From: Planctomycetota bacterium
GTDB taxonomy: Bacteria; Planctomycetota; B15-G4
DNA length: 57,745 nt
Assembly: GCA_029259695.1 (NCBI GenBank)
Contig: JAJDEQ010000227.1
Span: 1 to 57,745 of the forward strand
Direction: 5' to 3'
Under the pieces are notes generated by a model that had not been told where the DNA came from, did not search any database, and saw only the letters and a list, made by a program, of their open reading frames with translations. Position numbers and translations under genes: made by a program. This document shows, one piece after another, positions 1 to 7,457 of this stretch (the stretch's first letter is position 1; each line of letters begins with the position of its first letter).

Positions 1-270
1 GGCGGTGTGGGCGCCGGTGGAGTCGGCATCGGCGGTGCGGGCTTCGGTTACGCGGCCTTCGGTGGCTCCGCCGCGGGGCACTACGCCGTGGGCGGCGCCG
101 CCCACGGGACGCACGTCATCGCGGGGCGCGGTGCCGACCCCGAGGCCGTGGCGTTCTTCGACGAGCACCTGCCGTGGTTGCTCGACTACCTGGATGGGGC
201 GCGCGCCGGGAACGGGCTCCCGAGCCTGCGCTCGCCATCCGCAGCAGAGACTTCGACGGAGGTGCGCTGA
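1..270 (+). CDS. C-terminal part of a glycine-rich repeat protein (partial)
   Basis: Only the 3' end lies in the window; the frame is open from the first base to the TGA at 268-270. The visible ~89 residues begin with short Gly-Gly-x-Ala-x-Gly-type repeats (for example GGAGFGYAAFGG), then a ~40-residue tail with an acidic/hydrophobic helix (AVAFFDEHLPWLLDYLDGAR). Gly/Ala repeats of this period occur in small bacterial membrane-associated proteins of unknown role, often beside regulators or peptidases. The stop lies one base before the ATG of the M16-type peptidase gene, so the two are probably one operon. No function can be assigned. Confidence 0.6.
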   Translation, partial: GGVGAGGVGIGGAGFGYAAFGGSAAGHYAVGGAAHGTHVIAGRGADPEAVAFFDEHLPWLLDYLDGARAGNGLPSLRSPSAAETSTEVR

Positions 271-271
271 G

Positions 272-1624
272 ATGACGATCACGACGGAGGTCTCGCGCCT
301 GCTGGCGCCCATGGCCCTGGCGGCCTGCATGCTGAGCGCGAACGGGCAGGCCGACGAGGTCGAGGCCACATGGCATCGGCGGACGCTCGACAACGGACTG
401 AGCGTGCTCGTGGTGCACGTGGCGCAGGCGCCGCGCCAGTCCAGCTTCACCTTCATTCCGCTGGGGTTGCTGCACGACGAGCCGGGGCGGGCGCAGTTCG
501 CTCACGTGCTCGAGCACATGGTGATCCGCACGACCGATCCCGACGGACTGCAGGTCGACGGGATCGACATCAACGGCGAGACGACCGGCGCCGCGTTGCG
601 GCTCGACACCATCGCGCCGCCGGAGCGCTGGAGGCCGGCGCTGGAGCGGCACGCACGTTGGCTCGGCGCCCGCTCGTTCGACGCGACCGTGCTGGAGCGT
701 GAGCAGGGACGCATCGCCGGTGAGGAGTCGGGCACAGTCGTTCGCGGGGCCACGCACAAGTGGGCCCTGGCGGGGTGGAACCAGGTCGTGCGCCACGGGG
801 CCGAGCACGCCGCCGTGCACGCGGACGCGGCGGCTGCGGATGTCGACGTGCTGGCGGACTACGCGGCGCGCTACATCGGCCCGGGCCCCGGCGTCTCGCT
901 CGTGACGGTGGGGCCGGTCGCCGCCGAGGAGGTCATGGACGCGATCGTCGAGCAGTTCGGGGAGTTGCCCCGACTCGAAGGTGATGGCGCCGTCCGTCCG
1001 GCCGAGGTGCACGGCGGCGACGCGCGTCACGTGGAGGCCAGCTGGGACCTGGGCGCGCGTCACCTGCAGATCTGGTACGCGCTGCCCGATCGGGACGCCG
1101 TCGATCGCGCGGCGGCCGTGGTCCTGGGTCAGTTGATCTCGATCAGGCTGGCACAGGACAGCGAACTCGCCGGGCTCGGCGTGCTGGCCATGGCGGACAC
1201 CCAGGTGGTCACGCCCGAGGGGCGTTACCTGATGCTCTCGGCGGGGCTGCCTGCGGGTGTGGATGTCGACCGCGTGCGTGAGCAACTGATCGGTGTGGTT
1301 GCGGGGCTTGCCGATCGGGAGGATGGCTCCGTCGCGTGGAACTTCGGTGTCGCCATGGTGCGCAGGCAGTTCGCGGGCCGTCCCGACTTCGCCTCGGCGC
1401 GCCGCGCCTATGCCGCACAGGGCCTCGACGCGCGGACCACCGACCTGATCGAGGCCCAGATGATGTTGAGCCTGAGCATGGTCGGCATGCAGGTGGGCGT
1501 TGGCCCGGAGGGCGTCGCCGAGGCGTTCACCGCCGTGGACGGGGATCGTGTGGGGGAGCTGGTGGATGAGTTCCTGGTGCCGGCCGACCGGGCGCGCTCG
1601 CTCGTGCTGATGCCCGCCGAGTAG
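272..1624 (+). CDS. M16-family (insulinase/pitrilysin-like) peptidase, putative lipoprotein
   Basis: The 450-residue product carries the inverted zinc motif HxxEH at about residues 78-82 (HVLEH), with a glutamate-rich segment (GRIAGEES) about 70 residues later that fits the third metal ligand of M16 peptidases. The C-terminal half (LADYAARYIGPG onward) resembles the M16 C-terminal domain. The N-terminus has a hydrophobic signal with a lipobox-like LAAC (Cys19), so it is probably exported and lipidated. I chose the ATG at 272, one base after the upstream stop. The open frame extends further upstream, but that part is the shadow of the Gly-rich gene. It has one N/C domain pair, about half a pitrilysin. 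The substrate is unknown. Confidence 0.75.
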   Translation: MTITTEVSRLLAPMALAACMLSANGQADEVEATWHRRTLDNGLSVLVVHVAQAPRQSSFTFIPLGLLHDEPGRAQFAHVLEHMVIRTTDPDGLQVDGIDINGETTGAALRLDTIAPPERWRPALERHARWLGARSFDATVLEREQGRIAGEESGTVVRGATHKWALAGWNQVVRHGAEHAAVHADAAAADVDVLADYAARYIGPGPGVSLVTVGPVAAEEVMDAIVEQFGELPRLEGDGAVRPAEVHGGDARHVEASWDLGARHLQIWYALPDRDAVDRAAAVVLGQLISIRLAQDSELAGLGVLAMADTQVVTPEGRYLMLSAGLPAGVDVDRVREQLIGVVAGLADREDGSVAWNFGVAMVRRQFAGRPDFASARRAYAAQGLDARTTDLIEAQMMLSLSMVGMQVGVGPEGVAEAFTAVDGDRVGELVDEFLVPADRARSLVLMPAE

Positions 1625-1839
1625 CGGGCCATGCCTGCCTCGCAGGCTTGTGGGGCCGTTCACCGCAGTCGGGCGGTTCGTCGTGCTCGCCGGATGCCGC
1701 GGGGGCATTCGGTCGCAGGCTAGGAGGCTCCGGTTGCGCGGAAGCGCCCGTTCTCTCCGCATCGGGACACTTGCCGGGCGCCCCCGAGGGACCCGAGTAC
1801 ACTCTCTGAGGACGAACCGTCCCTCTCGGGAGTGCCCCC

Positions 1840-2874
1840 TTGTCGCAGATCACAGCCGCCACGACCCTGGCCTCGTTCCTGCTGGCGATCGCCTCGCCCG
1901 CCCTGGCCTGGGACGAGCCGGCGCCCGGCGTCGCGCCGAAGGCACCGCGCTGTCTCATCGATCACGGCAAGGCTGCCGAACTCGTGGTGGCCGCCACCGT
2001 CGAGGTGGTGGGGGGCGACATGGTCACGATGCGCATCGTGTCCACGCTGAAGGGTGAGGCCGCGGGTGACTTCGTCGACGTGTACTACCCGAACCTGTGG
2101 TTGGAGCACGGCCGCCTCGCGGTGCGACCGGCCTACGAGCCGGGGGACGCGGTGATCGCATTCCTGGCCGGGGCTCCGTGGGCCGGCTTGTACGTCCCCG
2201 TGAACCCGTTGCACGGGACGGCGACGCGTGTGCTCGATGGCCACGCCCGGACCGAGTACAAGCGCCGCGTGAAGCAGCTGCTCAATCTCGACAAGGAACT
2301 CGACCAGAGCAAACGAGATGCCCGGGCCGTGGAAGTGCTGGTGCGCATGGTGGCCGAGCCGCTCACCCGGCGCGATGGACTGTGGATGCTCGACACGAGC
2401 GCGAGCAAGCGCGCGGCGTTCGGCTGGGACAAGGACTACGCCTCGATGCTCACGCCGCGGCAGCTCAAGCGACTGCGGGCGGTGCTGCGGGCGACGCACC
2501 AGGGGCTGGTGGCCCTGACCGAGGAGGGCGCCAAGGGCAGCTTCACCAAGGGCATCGAGACCGGTCGCCTGATGGTCGTGATCGCGCAGCGCATGGCGAA
2601 CGTCGAGGCGCAGGAACTGGCCCGCGAGTTCCTCACCAAGGCCCGCCGACGTCAGCTGGATCCGGTGACGGGCCGCGACATGCTGGATCGTTTCGTCGCG
2701 CTCCTGGGGCTGTTCGTGGATGGCCTCGGCGCGGCGCCGGGTCCCACGGATCGCGGACTCGGGGGCCCTGATGGCGGAGATGGCGTTCCTGGGGTCGGCG
2801 GGCAAGCGACCGACGTCAGTGCCCCGCAAGATGCCGCCGGGCCGCTTCGTACACAGCCAACGAGTCTTCGCTGA
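1840..2874 (+). CDS. Secreted protein of unknown function
   Basis: The product is 344 residues from a TTG start. A signal peptide covers about residues 1-23 (hydrophobic core ending in PALA before Trp). The next ~110 residues look like a compact beta-rich domain (VVAATVEVVGGDMVTMRIV, then VDVYYPN), followed by a mostly helical Lys/Arg-rich region. I do not recognise the family. The last ~45 residues are Gly/Pro-rich and unlike the rest, and the frame runs 59 bp into the convergent macrodomain gene. The true C-terminus may therefore be shorter, or the last part may be frameshifted. Upstream 1625-1839 shows no clear signal. Confidence 0.65.
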   Translation: MSQITAATTLASFLLAIASPALAWDEPAPGVAPKAPRCLIDHGKAAELVVAATVEVVGGDMVTMRIVSTLKGEAAGDFVDVYYPNLWLEHGRLAVRPAYEPGDAVIAFLAGAPWAGLYVPVNPLHGTATRVLDGHARTEYKRRVKQLLNLDKELDQSKRDARAVEVLVRMVAEPLTRRDGLWMLDTSASKRAAFGWDKDYASMLTPRQLKRLRAVLRATHQGLVALTEEGAKGSFTKGIETGRLMVVIAQRMANVEAQELAREFLTKARRRQLDPVTGRDMLDRFVALLGLFVDGLGAAPGPTDRGLGGPDGGDGVPGVGGQATDVSAPQDAAGPLRTQPTSLR

Positions 2875-3352
2875 AGAGCACGAAGCGCACGCGGTCCGGG
2901 AACCGCAGCTGCGCCAGGCGCGACGCCACGGCGCCCATGGCGACGGCAGCTGCCTGCTCGACCGGGTAGCCGTAGACTCCGGTCGAGATGGCCGGGAACG
3001 CAAGCGTCGCGAGGTCGTATTGCGCGGCGAGCGCGAGGGCCGCGTGGTGGCAGCTCGCCAGGGCGTCGGCCTCGCCGTGAGCGCCCCCGTGCCAGATCGG
3101 GCCGGGGGTGTGGATCACGTGGCGGGCGATCAGGCCGTGGCCGGCCGTGATGCGCGCTTCCCCGGTGGGACAGCCCTCGGGATGACGTTCGATGCACTCC
3201 GCCAGCAGGCCCGGGCCGGCGGCGCGGTGGATCGCACCGTCGACGCCCGCGCCTCCGCGCAGCGACGTGTTGGCCGCATTGACGATGGCGTCGACGTGTT
3301 GCTGCGTGATGTCGCCGTGCAGGCACTCGATGCGTTGGAGGACGCGGCTCAT
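2816..3352 (-). CDS. Macrodomain protein, probable O-acetyl-ADP-ribose deacetylase
   Basis: The product is a stand-alone macrodomain of 178 residues, the usual length for the YmdB/MacroD type. It has the ADP-ribose-binding GDIT (about 13-16), VDAIVNAAN (20-28), the Gly-rich loop GGAGVDGAIH (33-42) and the distal loop PAISTGVYGYP. Family members hydrolyse O-acetyl-ADP-ribose or remove ADP-ribose from proteins in the cytoplasm; which applies here cannot be read from sequence. The 3' end overlaps the end of the convergent secreted-protein gene by 59 bp. Confidence 0.9.
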   Translation of the reverse strand: MSRVLQRIECLHGDITQQHVDAIVNAANTSLRGGAGVDGAIHRAAGPGLLAECIERHPEGCPTGEARITAGHGLIARHVIHTPGPIWHGGAHGEADALASCHHAALALAAQYDLATLAFPAISTGVYGYPVEQAAAVAMGAVASRLAQLRFPDRVRFVLFSEDSLAVYEAARRHLAGH

Positions 3353-3379
3353 GAGCTGTGGCGGCGGGGCCTTGCGCGA

Positions 3380-3928
3380 TCAGCGCTCGGCGTCGTGCGC
3401 CGGATCCTGGTCCCGGGCGGCGTGGCCGGGGGACGGCTCGCGGACCGGGGCCGTGGAGAAGAACACGAGCAGCTCGAGATCCTCCGTGATGTCGTGGAAG
3501 CGGTGCTCGACCTCGGCCTGGACGAAGAGGATGCCACCGGGGGACACATCCCGCGTCGACCCTGCGACGGTGAAACGCGCCTTGCCCTCGACCACGTAGT
3601 ACACCTCGTCCTGTCCGTGAGGTGTCTGCTGGTCGGTGGTGCCGGCGGGCAGGCGGTACAGGCCCATGTGCATGGTCGACCGCTCGAGGAAGGTGAGGTA
3701 GGGGCCGCCCTTCTGCTGAAGGCGTTCGCGAACGTCACGCAGTTCGTGGGCCAGCCACAACGGCGCGGCGGCGGCCGCGAGTTGCTGAGCGCCCGCCGCC
3801 GGATCCGTGTCGTCTCCGCGGCCGAGTGCCAGCGTCATCAAGGTCATGGCGAACAGGCCGAGGGCGACGCCTTGCTTGCGTGGGATCGACATGTGGTGGG
3901 CCCCGAGGAGAGGAGCGCTCGGTGTCAT
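3380..3928 (-). CDS. Membrane-anchored or exported cupin-domain protein
   Basis: The N-terminus is a hydrophobic segment (GVALGLFAMTLMTLALG) acting as signal or anchor. A helical stretch follows, then a single cupin beta-barrel (PHGQDEVYYVVEGKARF, then DVSPGGILFVQAEVEHRFHD) with His/Glu positions of the kind that bind metal in RmlC-like cupins. The ATG at 3926-3928 overlaps the TGA of the ECF sigma gene as ATGA, which favours this start; the ATG at 3890-3892 (170 residues) is the alternative. Coupling to a sigma factor recalls the cupin anti-sigma factor ChrR, but there is no zinc-finger anti-sigma domain, so that role is only a guess. Confidence 0.75.
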   Translation of the reverse strand: MTPSAPLLGAHHMSIPRKQGVALGLFAMTLMTLALGRGDDTDPAAGAQQLAAAAAPLWLAHELRDVRERLQQKGGPYLTFLERSTMHMGLYRLPAGTTDQQTPHGQDEVYYVVEGKARFTVAGSTRDVSPGGILFVQAEVEHRFHDITEDLELLVFFSTAPVREPSPGHAARDQDPAHDAER

Positions 3929-4590
3929 CGTGCTGGCGGCTTGCGTCGGGCGAGGCCGCCCGCACGGTTCCGAGGGCCTGGTGGTTGGTCGAGGTGAGCG
4001 GAGAGGGCTACCAGGCCGCGGTAGAGCAGGTTGCGGACGGCGCCTTCGCTCTTGTGCAGCCGTGCGGCGATCTCCGCGTGCGAGCAACGTTCCATGCGCG
4101 CCAGCACGATCACTTCGCGGTAGTGCGCTGGAAGCTCCGCGAAGGCGCGCTCGATGTGCAGGAGTTCCTCCCGGGCGATGGCGTCCTGGCTCGGCGTGAG
4201 GCCGAATCGGCGGAGCGGGCTGTCGGGGTCGTCCGAGACCTCGCGGGTCGACGTGCGGCGTTCCGCCGTGTAGTAACGGTAGCGATCGATGATCTTGCGT
4301 TCGGCGGTGCGGAACAGCCAGCGGCGGAAGCCGTCGTCGTCGTCGTGGCGGAAGCGGCTGGCGTGTTCGATGACCTCGCGGCAGACCGACTGGACCAGGT
4401 CGGCGGCGGACTCCTTGGCGGAGACGAGCGGGTCGGTGCGGCGGCGCACGTAGGCCGTCAGGTCCGGCAGGTGCTGTTCGATCAGGTGCCCGACTGCGGC
4501 CCGGCGCGGCGCGGCGCCCGCTGCCCGGGGCACGCTGTCACCGCGAGTGTCGGCCGGGGACTGCGAACCGCTTCGAACTGGATGCGTCAC
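3925..4590 (-). CDS. ECF-family RNA polymerase sigma factor
   Basis: The 221-residue protein has a sigma-70 region 2 (about 50-110: DLVQSVCREVIEHASRF, then FRRWLFRTAERKIIDRYR) and a region 4 HTH (about 150-200: LPAHYREVIVLAR, then HAEIAARLHKSEGAVRNLL). No region 3 is present, as expected for group 4 factors. The start is GTG at 4590, preceded by a GAGG-type ribosome site. The stop overlaps the ATG of the cupin gene (ATGA). Three copies of an 11-bp box and a plausible promoter lie 48-127 bp upstream, so it may regulate its own transcription. No adjacent classical anti-sigma gene is seen. Confidence 0.88.
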   Translation of the reverse strand: MTHPVRSGSQSPADTRGDSVPRAAGAAPRRAAVGHLIEQHLPDLTAYVRRRTDPLVSAKESAADLVQSVCREVIEHASRFRHDDDDGFRRWLFRTAERKIIDRYRYYTAERRTSTREVSDDPDSPLRRFGLTPSQDAIAREELLHIERAFAELPAHYREVIVLARMERCSHAEIAARLHKSEGAVRNLLYRGLVALSAHLDQPPGPRNRAGGLARRKPPAR

Positions 4591-4637
4591 TTCCTGCCTC
4601 AGGTGATGGGCATGTCGACCGCCGTGGGCGCGAGATC

Positions 4638-4667
4638 ATTGTAGGGCACGGTTCGCCGAGGTGTCTT
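4638..4667 (-). promoter_or_regulatory. Candidate promoter of the ECF sigma-cupin operon
   Basis: Read on the minus strand, TACAAT (4638-4643) matches five of six positions of a -10 box. AAGACA (4662-4667) gives a four-of-six -35 box at an 18-bp spacing. The -35 hexamer lies inside the first of three repeated GTTCGAAGACA boxes. Assigned by eye only. Confidence 0.4.
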
Positions 4668-4717
4668 CGAACACGGAAGGGGGAGGGCTGTCTTCGAACA
4701 AGGGGGTGTCTTCGAAC
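4662..4717. repeat. Three direct repeats of an 11-bp box upstream of the ECF sigma gene
   Basis: The sequence tgtcttcgaac (GTTCGAAGACA on the minus strand) occurs at 4662-4672, 4689-4699 and 4707-4717, start-to-start spacings 27 and 18 bp. Each contains the palindrome TTCGAA. The copy nearest the gene overlaps the putative -35 box. This arrangement suits iterated binding sites for a regulator. It lies between the sigma gene start and the hairpins behind the redoxin gene. Confidence 0.6.
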
Positions 4718-4721
4718 TGCA

Positions 4722-4775
4722 GAGGGCCCGTCCCGCGGGACCAGCTTGCGGTGGTCTGTGGCGGGACGGGCCCTC
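4722..4775. terminator. Large hairpin downstream of the redoxin gene
   Basis: There is a perfect 15-bp inverted repeat (4722-4736 with 4761-4775) around a 24-nt loop. Inside the loop a second 5-bp stem (gacca 4739-4743 with tggtc 4752-4756) can form. It follows the end of the minus-strand redoxin gene. No T-run follows on either strand, so termination is inferred from position and stability only. Confidence 0.5.
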
Positions 4776-4780
4776 GAGTG

Positions 4781-4802
4781 CGTCCGGTGGCGGCACCGGA
4801 CG
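4781..4802 (-). terminator. Tight hairpin just after the redoxin stop codon
   Basis: A 9-bp perfect stem (cgtccggtg 4781-4789 with caccggacg 4794-4802) closes a 4-nt loop, 14 bp after the redoxin stop on the minus strand. It has no clear T-run. It may terminate transcription or protect the mRNA 3' end. Confidence 0.5.
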
Positions 4803-4816
4803 TCTTGTCCGGTCGA

Positions 4817-5473
4817 TCAGCTGCCGTACTTCACGCCGCAGCCGTAGGGCTCGGTCTTGCTGGAGCTCACCGCGTTGCCGGCCCAGTACTCGTTCATGGC
4901 CTGTAGCACGTAGTTCACGGAGCCTTCTCCGAGACCCGAGTCGTTGTCGATGGCGCCGTCGTAGATCAGCATGCCTCCGGCGTCGATGACGAACATGTGC
5001 GGCGTCGAGCGGGCCTCGTACAGCCGGCCCACGGTGCCGTCCTCGTCCATCAGGATCGGGTAGGTGACTTCGTACTCGGACTTGGCGAGCACGTTGCGTT
5101 CGAGGCCCGCACCCTGCTTGCCGGGCGCGCCGGAGTTGATCGCCAGCCAGACAACGTCCTTGTCGGCGCAGCTCTCGTAGTAGCCCACCATGCGACGTTC
5201 AGGCGCGTGATACGCCTTGGTGTACGGGCAGTCGGGGTTGAACCACTCGAGCACGACGAGCTTACCGTCCCGCGTGTAGTCGCTCAGGCGATGCTGGTTA
5301 CCGTCGACGTCGGTCAGCGAGAAGTCGGGGGCGAGCATGCCGAGGGTCGCGACCTCCGGCTCGTTCTCGGAGCCGGTGGCGTGTGCCGTGCCTGACGTCG
5401 AGCAACCGGTGGCGACGAGGGTGCAGGCAGCAAGGGCGATCGCCCCGATCAACTGCTTGGGAAGGGTCTTCAT
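4817..5473 (-). CDS. Peroxiredoxin-like (redoxin-fold) lipoprotein
   Basis: The 218-residue product has a lipoprotein signal with lipobox LVATGC (Cys24) and an AhpC/TSA-type thioredoxin fold (about 45-190: APDFSLTDVDGNQHRLSDY). The active-site loop reads FNPDCPYTKAY, with one cysteine (Cys82) where TlpA/ResA proteins have CxxC. This resembles the PRX-like group with an N-x-CPY-type motif. It therefore probably acts as a one-Cys thiol protein in the envelope rather than a classical disulfide reductase. Its partner and substrate are unknown. It is a single gene followed by two hairpins. Confidence 0.85.
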   Translation of the reverse strand: MKTLPKQLIGAIALAACTLVATGCSTSGTAHATGSENEPEVATLGMLAPDFSLTDVDGNQHRLSDYTRDGKLVVLEWFNPDCPYTKAYHAPERRMVGYYESCADKDVVWLAINSGAPGKQGAGLERNVLAKSEYEVTYPILMDEDGTVGRLYEARSTPHMFVIDAGGMLIYDGAIDNDSGLGEGSVNYVLQAMNEYWAGNAVSSSKTEPYGCGVKYGS

Positions 5474-6195
5474 GCGGTACGTACTCCTTGGGTCGGGTCT
5501 CGCTGGCGGCCGGATGGCGGAGCCGGGGGTCGCCGGAGGTCGTCACGGCTCGCGGGGCCCGCGGGCGGCGCGACGAGGAGCCTGAGAATAGCGGGGATGG
5601 CCGCCAAGATCCCGTCTCGCTGTCGCCGCCGAGCCGGATACGCCCGCCTGAAGTGAGCCCTACGGGACCCTGATCGCGATTTGTCTCGGGAAGCTGCCAT
5701 TTCCAAAAGGACCGCGGCGATTCAGACCTCGGCTCCTCGTGCGCGCGACGGCCGTCGCGCGCGCACCCGGCTGTCCTGCATGACCATCACCCCCGCTCGT
5801 TTCCTCGGGGGCCGCTTGTCGGTTCCCACACTGCCGCGCACCGGTGCGTTTGTGCCCTCGTGCCGTTGTTCGTTCGATGGCGGGTGGTTCGCCGGGATCG
5901 AGGCAGTGAGCACGGGAACGGGCGCGAGGCGCCACTTCCGGAGTCGGCGTCATGACGCGGGGTCGGCATGCGTCGCTCGCGGCCGAGTGGAGGGGCGAAC
6001 GCGCCGACCTGGCAGCTTCGCGCAGTCGGCGATCGGGAACCGACCATCAACCACGTTCAAAGAACCGGGCAGTCGTGACGTACCTGAGGAAACCGACAAC
6101 TGCAGCTGCGCATGCAGCCGCGAGGGGTGTCCAGAGGGGGCTCGGTACGTCCGCCGTCGGGAACTATGGCGATTCTGAGGCAAGAGGAGACCAGC
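5474..6195. other. Intergenic region of 722 bp
   Basis: This separates the minus-strand redoxin gene and the plus-strand AAA+ regulator gene. Open frames exist on both strands but have no recognisable domain, no good ribosome site and Arg/Ser/Pro-rich translations typical of out-of-frame GC-rich DNA. It holds a 22-bp perfect palindrome near 5.75 kb. It should also carry the promoters of both flanking genes, which I could not identify with confidence. The base composition is locally less GC-rich around 5680-5730 and 6040-6260. Confidence 0.6.
5741..5762. repeat. 22-bp perfect palindrome
   Basis: The sequence gcgcgcgacggccgtcgcgc followed by gc is its own reverse complement. As RNA it would form a 9-bp stem with a GGCC loop. 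It sits mid-gap, 268 bp upstream of the redoxin start and 434 bp before the regulator gene. It could be an operator or a hairpin; nothing in the sequence decides. Confidence 0.6.
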
Positions 6196-7275
6196 ATGCT
6201 TTCTCGTGAGACCGCGAGAGGTTCGGCGCCTAAGCACGGTTCAGTCCTACAAGATGTAGTACCGCGAGTCTTCGGCTTGTCTGACCGGGCAGTCATGTCA
6301 CACCTTCGATGTCCCAACCCGATCACGGGCGATCGCCCCACCTCCGTGCTGGACGGGGACCACAGGGTCCTGCGTAGCGACGGTCCGCCGCCGCTGGTGG
6401 CCGAGTCGGCCGCCATGGATCACGTGCGGGGTGTGCTCGAGCGGCTCAGGCAGTCCCACGCCAACGTGCTCGTCACCGGTGAGCGGGGGACCGGCAAGGA
6501 GGGCCTCGCTCGCCTGCTGCACGCCACGTCGCAACGGTCGGGACGCACTCTGGTCGCCGTCAGCGCGAGTGTGCTGGCCGACGCCGGGCTCGAGACCGAG
6601 CTGTTCGGCCAAGCGAACGGTGGCGCCGATCTGGCCGGGTGCCTCGAGCTCGGTCGGGGCGCCACCGTCTACCTCGAGGGCATCACCGGGACGTCGTTGG
6701 ACCAGCAGCGCAAGCTGCTCGAGTTCCTGCGCAGCGGTGCCCTCAACGGTCGGGCGTCCGGTCACGCGGGTCCGCCGGACGTGCGTATCATCTCCAGTAC
6801 CCACGTCGACATCGTGGACGAAGTGGACAGCGGTCGGTTCGATCAGGACCTGCTGGACGTCCTCGGTGAGATCGAGGTGCGTCTGCCGCCGTTGCGCAAG
6901 CGCGCGGCTGACATCCCGCTGCTGGCCCGGCACTTCCTCCAGGTGCACGGAGCGCGCTACGGCAAGTCGCTGCACGGCTTCGACGCGCAGGCCATGATCG
7001 TGCTCGAGGAGCACGAGTGGCCCGGCAACGTGCGTGAGCTCGAGCAGGTCGTCGAGCGTGCCGTGCTGCTGTCCGCCGGTGTGGAGGTCACCGTCGAGGA
7101 CCTGTTGCTCGGCCCGGGCACCGCGGCACTCGAGGGCATGACGTTGCAGGACGTCGAGCGGGTGCTGATCAAGAAGGCCCTCACCCGTCATGACGGCAAC
7201 GTGAGCCGTGCCGCCCGCACGCTGGGTCTGAGTCGCAGCGCGCTCTATCGCCGGCTGCACCGCCACGGTCTCTGA
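6196..7275 (+). CDS. NtrC-like AAA+/Fis regulator with degenerate catalytic motifs
   Basis: The 359-residue product has a short N-terminal region without a receiver domain, an AAA+ domain of the sigma-54-activator family (about 65-305) and a Fis-type HTH (about 315-359: GNVSRAARTLGLSRSALYRR). Walker A is intact (GERGTGKE, 95-102), as are the LPPLRKRAADIPLL sensor/arginine region and WPGNVRELE. The sigma-54 contact loop GAFTGA is replaced by GGADLA (142-147), and Walker B reads VYLEG (158-162) instead of hhhDE. It probably cannot activate sigma-54 polymerase in the usual way. I chose the ATG at 6196 for the strong site AGAGGAGA five bases upstream; longer starts lack one. Confidence 0.88.
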   Translation: MLSRETARGSAPKHGSVLQDVVPRVFGLSDRAVMSHLRCPNPITGDRPTSVLDGDHRVLRSDGPPPLVAESAAMDHVRGVLERLRQSHANVLVTGERGTGKEGLARLLHATSQRSGRTLVAVSASVLADAGLETELFGQANGGADLAGCLELGRGATVYLEGITGTSLDQQRKLLEFLRSGALNGRASGHAGPPDVRIISSTHVDIVDEVDSGRFDQDLLDVLGEIEVRLPPLRKRAADIPLLARHFLQVHGARYGKSLHGFDAQAMIVLEEHEWPGNVRELEQVVERAVLLSAGVEVTVEDLLLGPGTAALEGMTLQDVERVLIKKALTRHDGNVSRAARTLGLSRSALYRRLHRHGL

Positions 7276-7365
7276 CCGGAGCGGTCCCTGCCCACGCTGT
7301 CGGGCCGAGCCGGTCGACGTGGCGCCCGAAACCCGGCCCGAGGCCGGGGCACGCGCCCCCCGGGT

Positions 7366-7378
7366 ACGTTGGTAACGT
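7366..7378. promoter_or_regulatory. Small inverted repeat upstream of the surface-protein gene
   Basis: ACGTT-ggt-AACGT is a 5-bp inverted repeat (one further outer pair if a wobble is allowed) in the 182-bp gap between the AAA+ regulator and the CarboxypepD_reg protein, about 80 bp before the latter. It could be a regulator half-site pair or a small hairpin. The evidence is weak. Confidence 0.25.
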
Positions 7379-7457
7379 GCGCGGGACGATCCGGTCGCTC
7401 TGCACTCACCGTGGGTGAGGCCGCCGGAGTGACCCGGGAGTGCACGCGAGATCGGGC

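Noticed and set aside
3380..3928. ChrR-type zinc anti-sigma factor
   Set aside because: The cupin has an N-terminal hydrophobic segment but no HxxxCxxC-type anti-sigma domain, so only the cupin is supported.
5681..6178. A possible 165-residue plus-strand gene in the 5.5-6.2 kb gap
   Set aside because: No ribosome site, no recognisable domain, and composition like out-of-frame DNA.
6196..7275. Functional sigma-54 enhancer-binding protein
   Set aside because: GAFTGA and the Walker B acidic pair are not present, so normal sigma-54 activation is unlikely.
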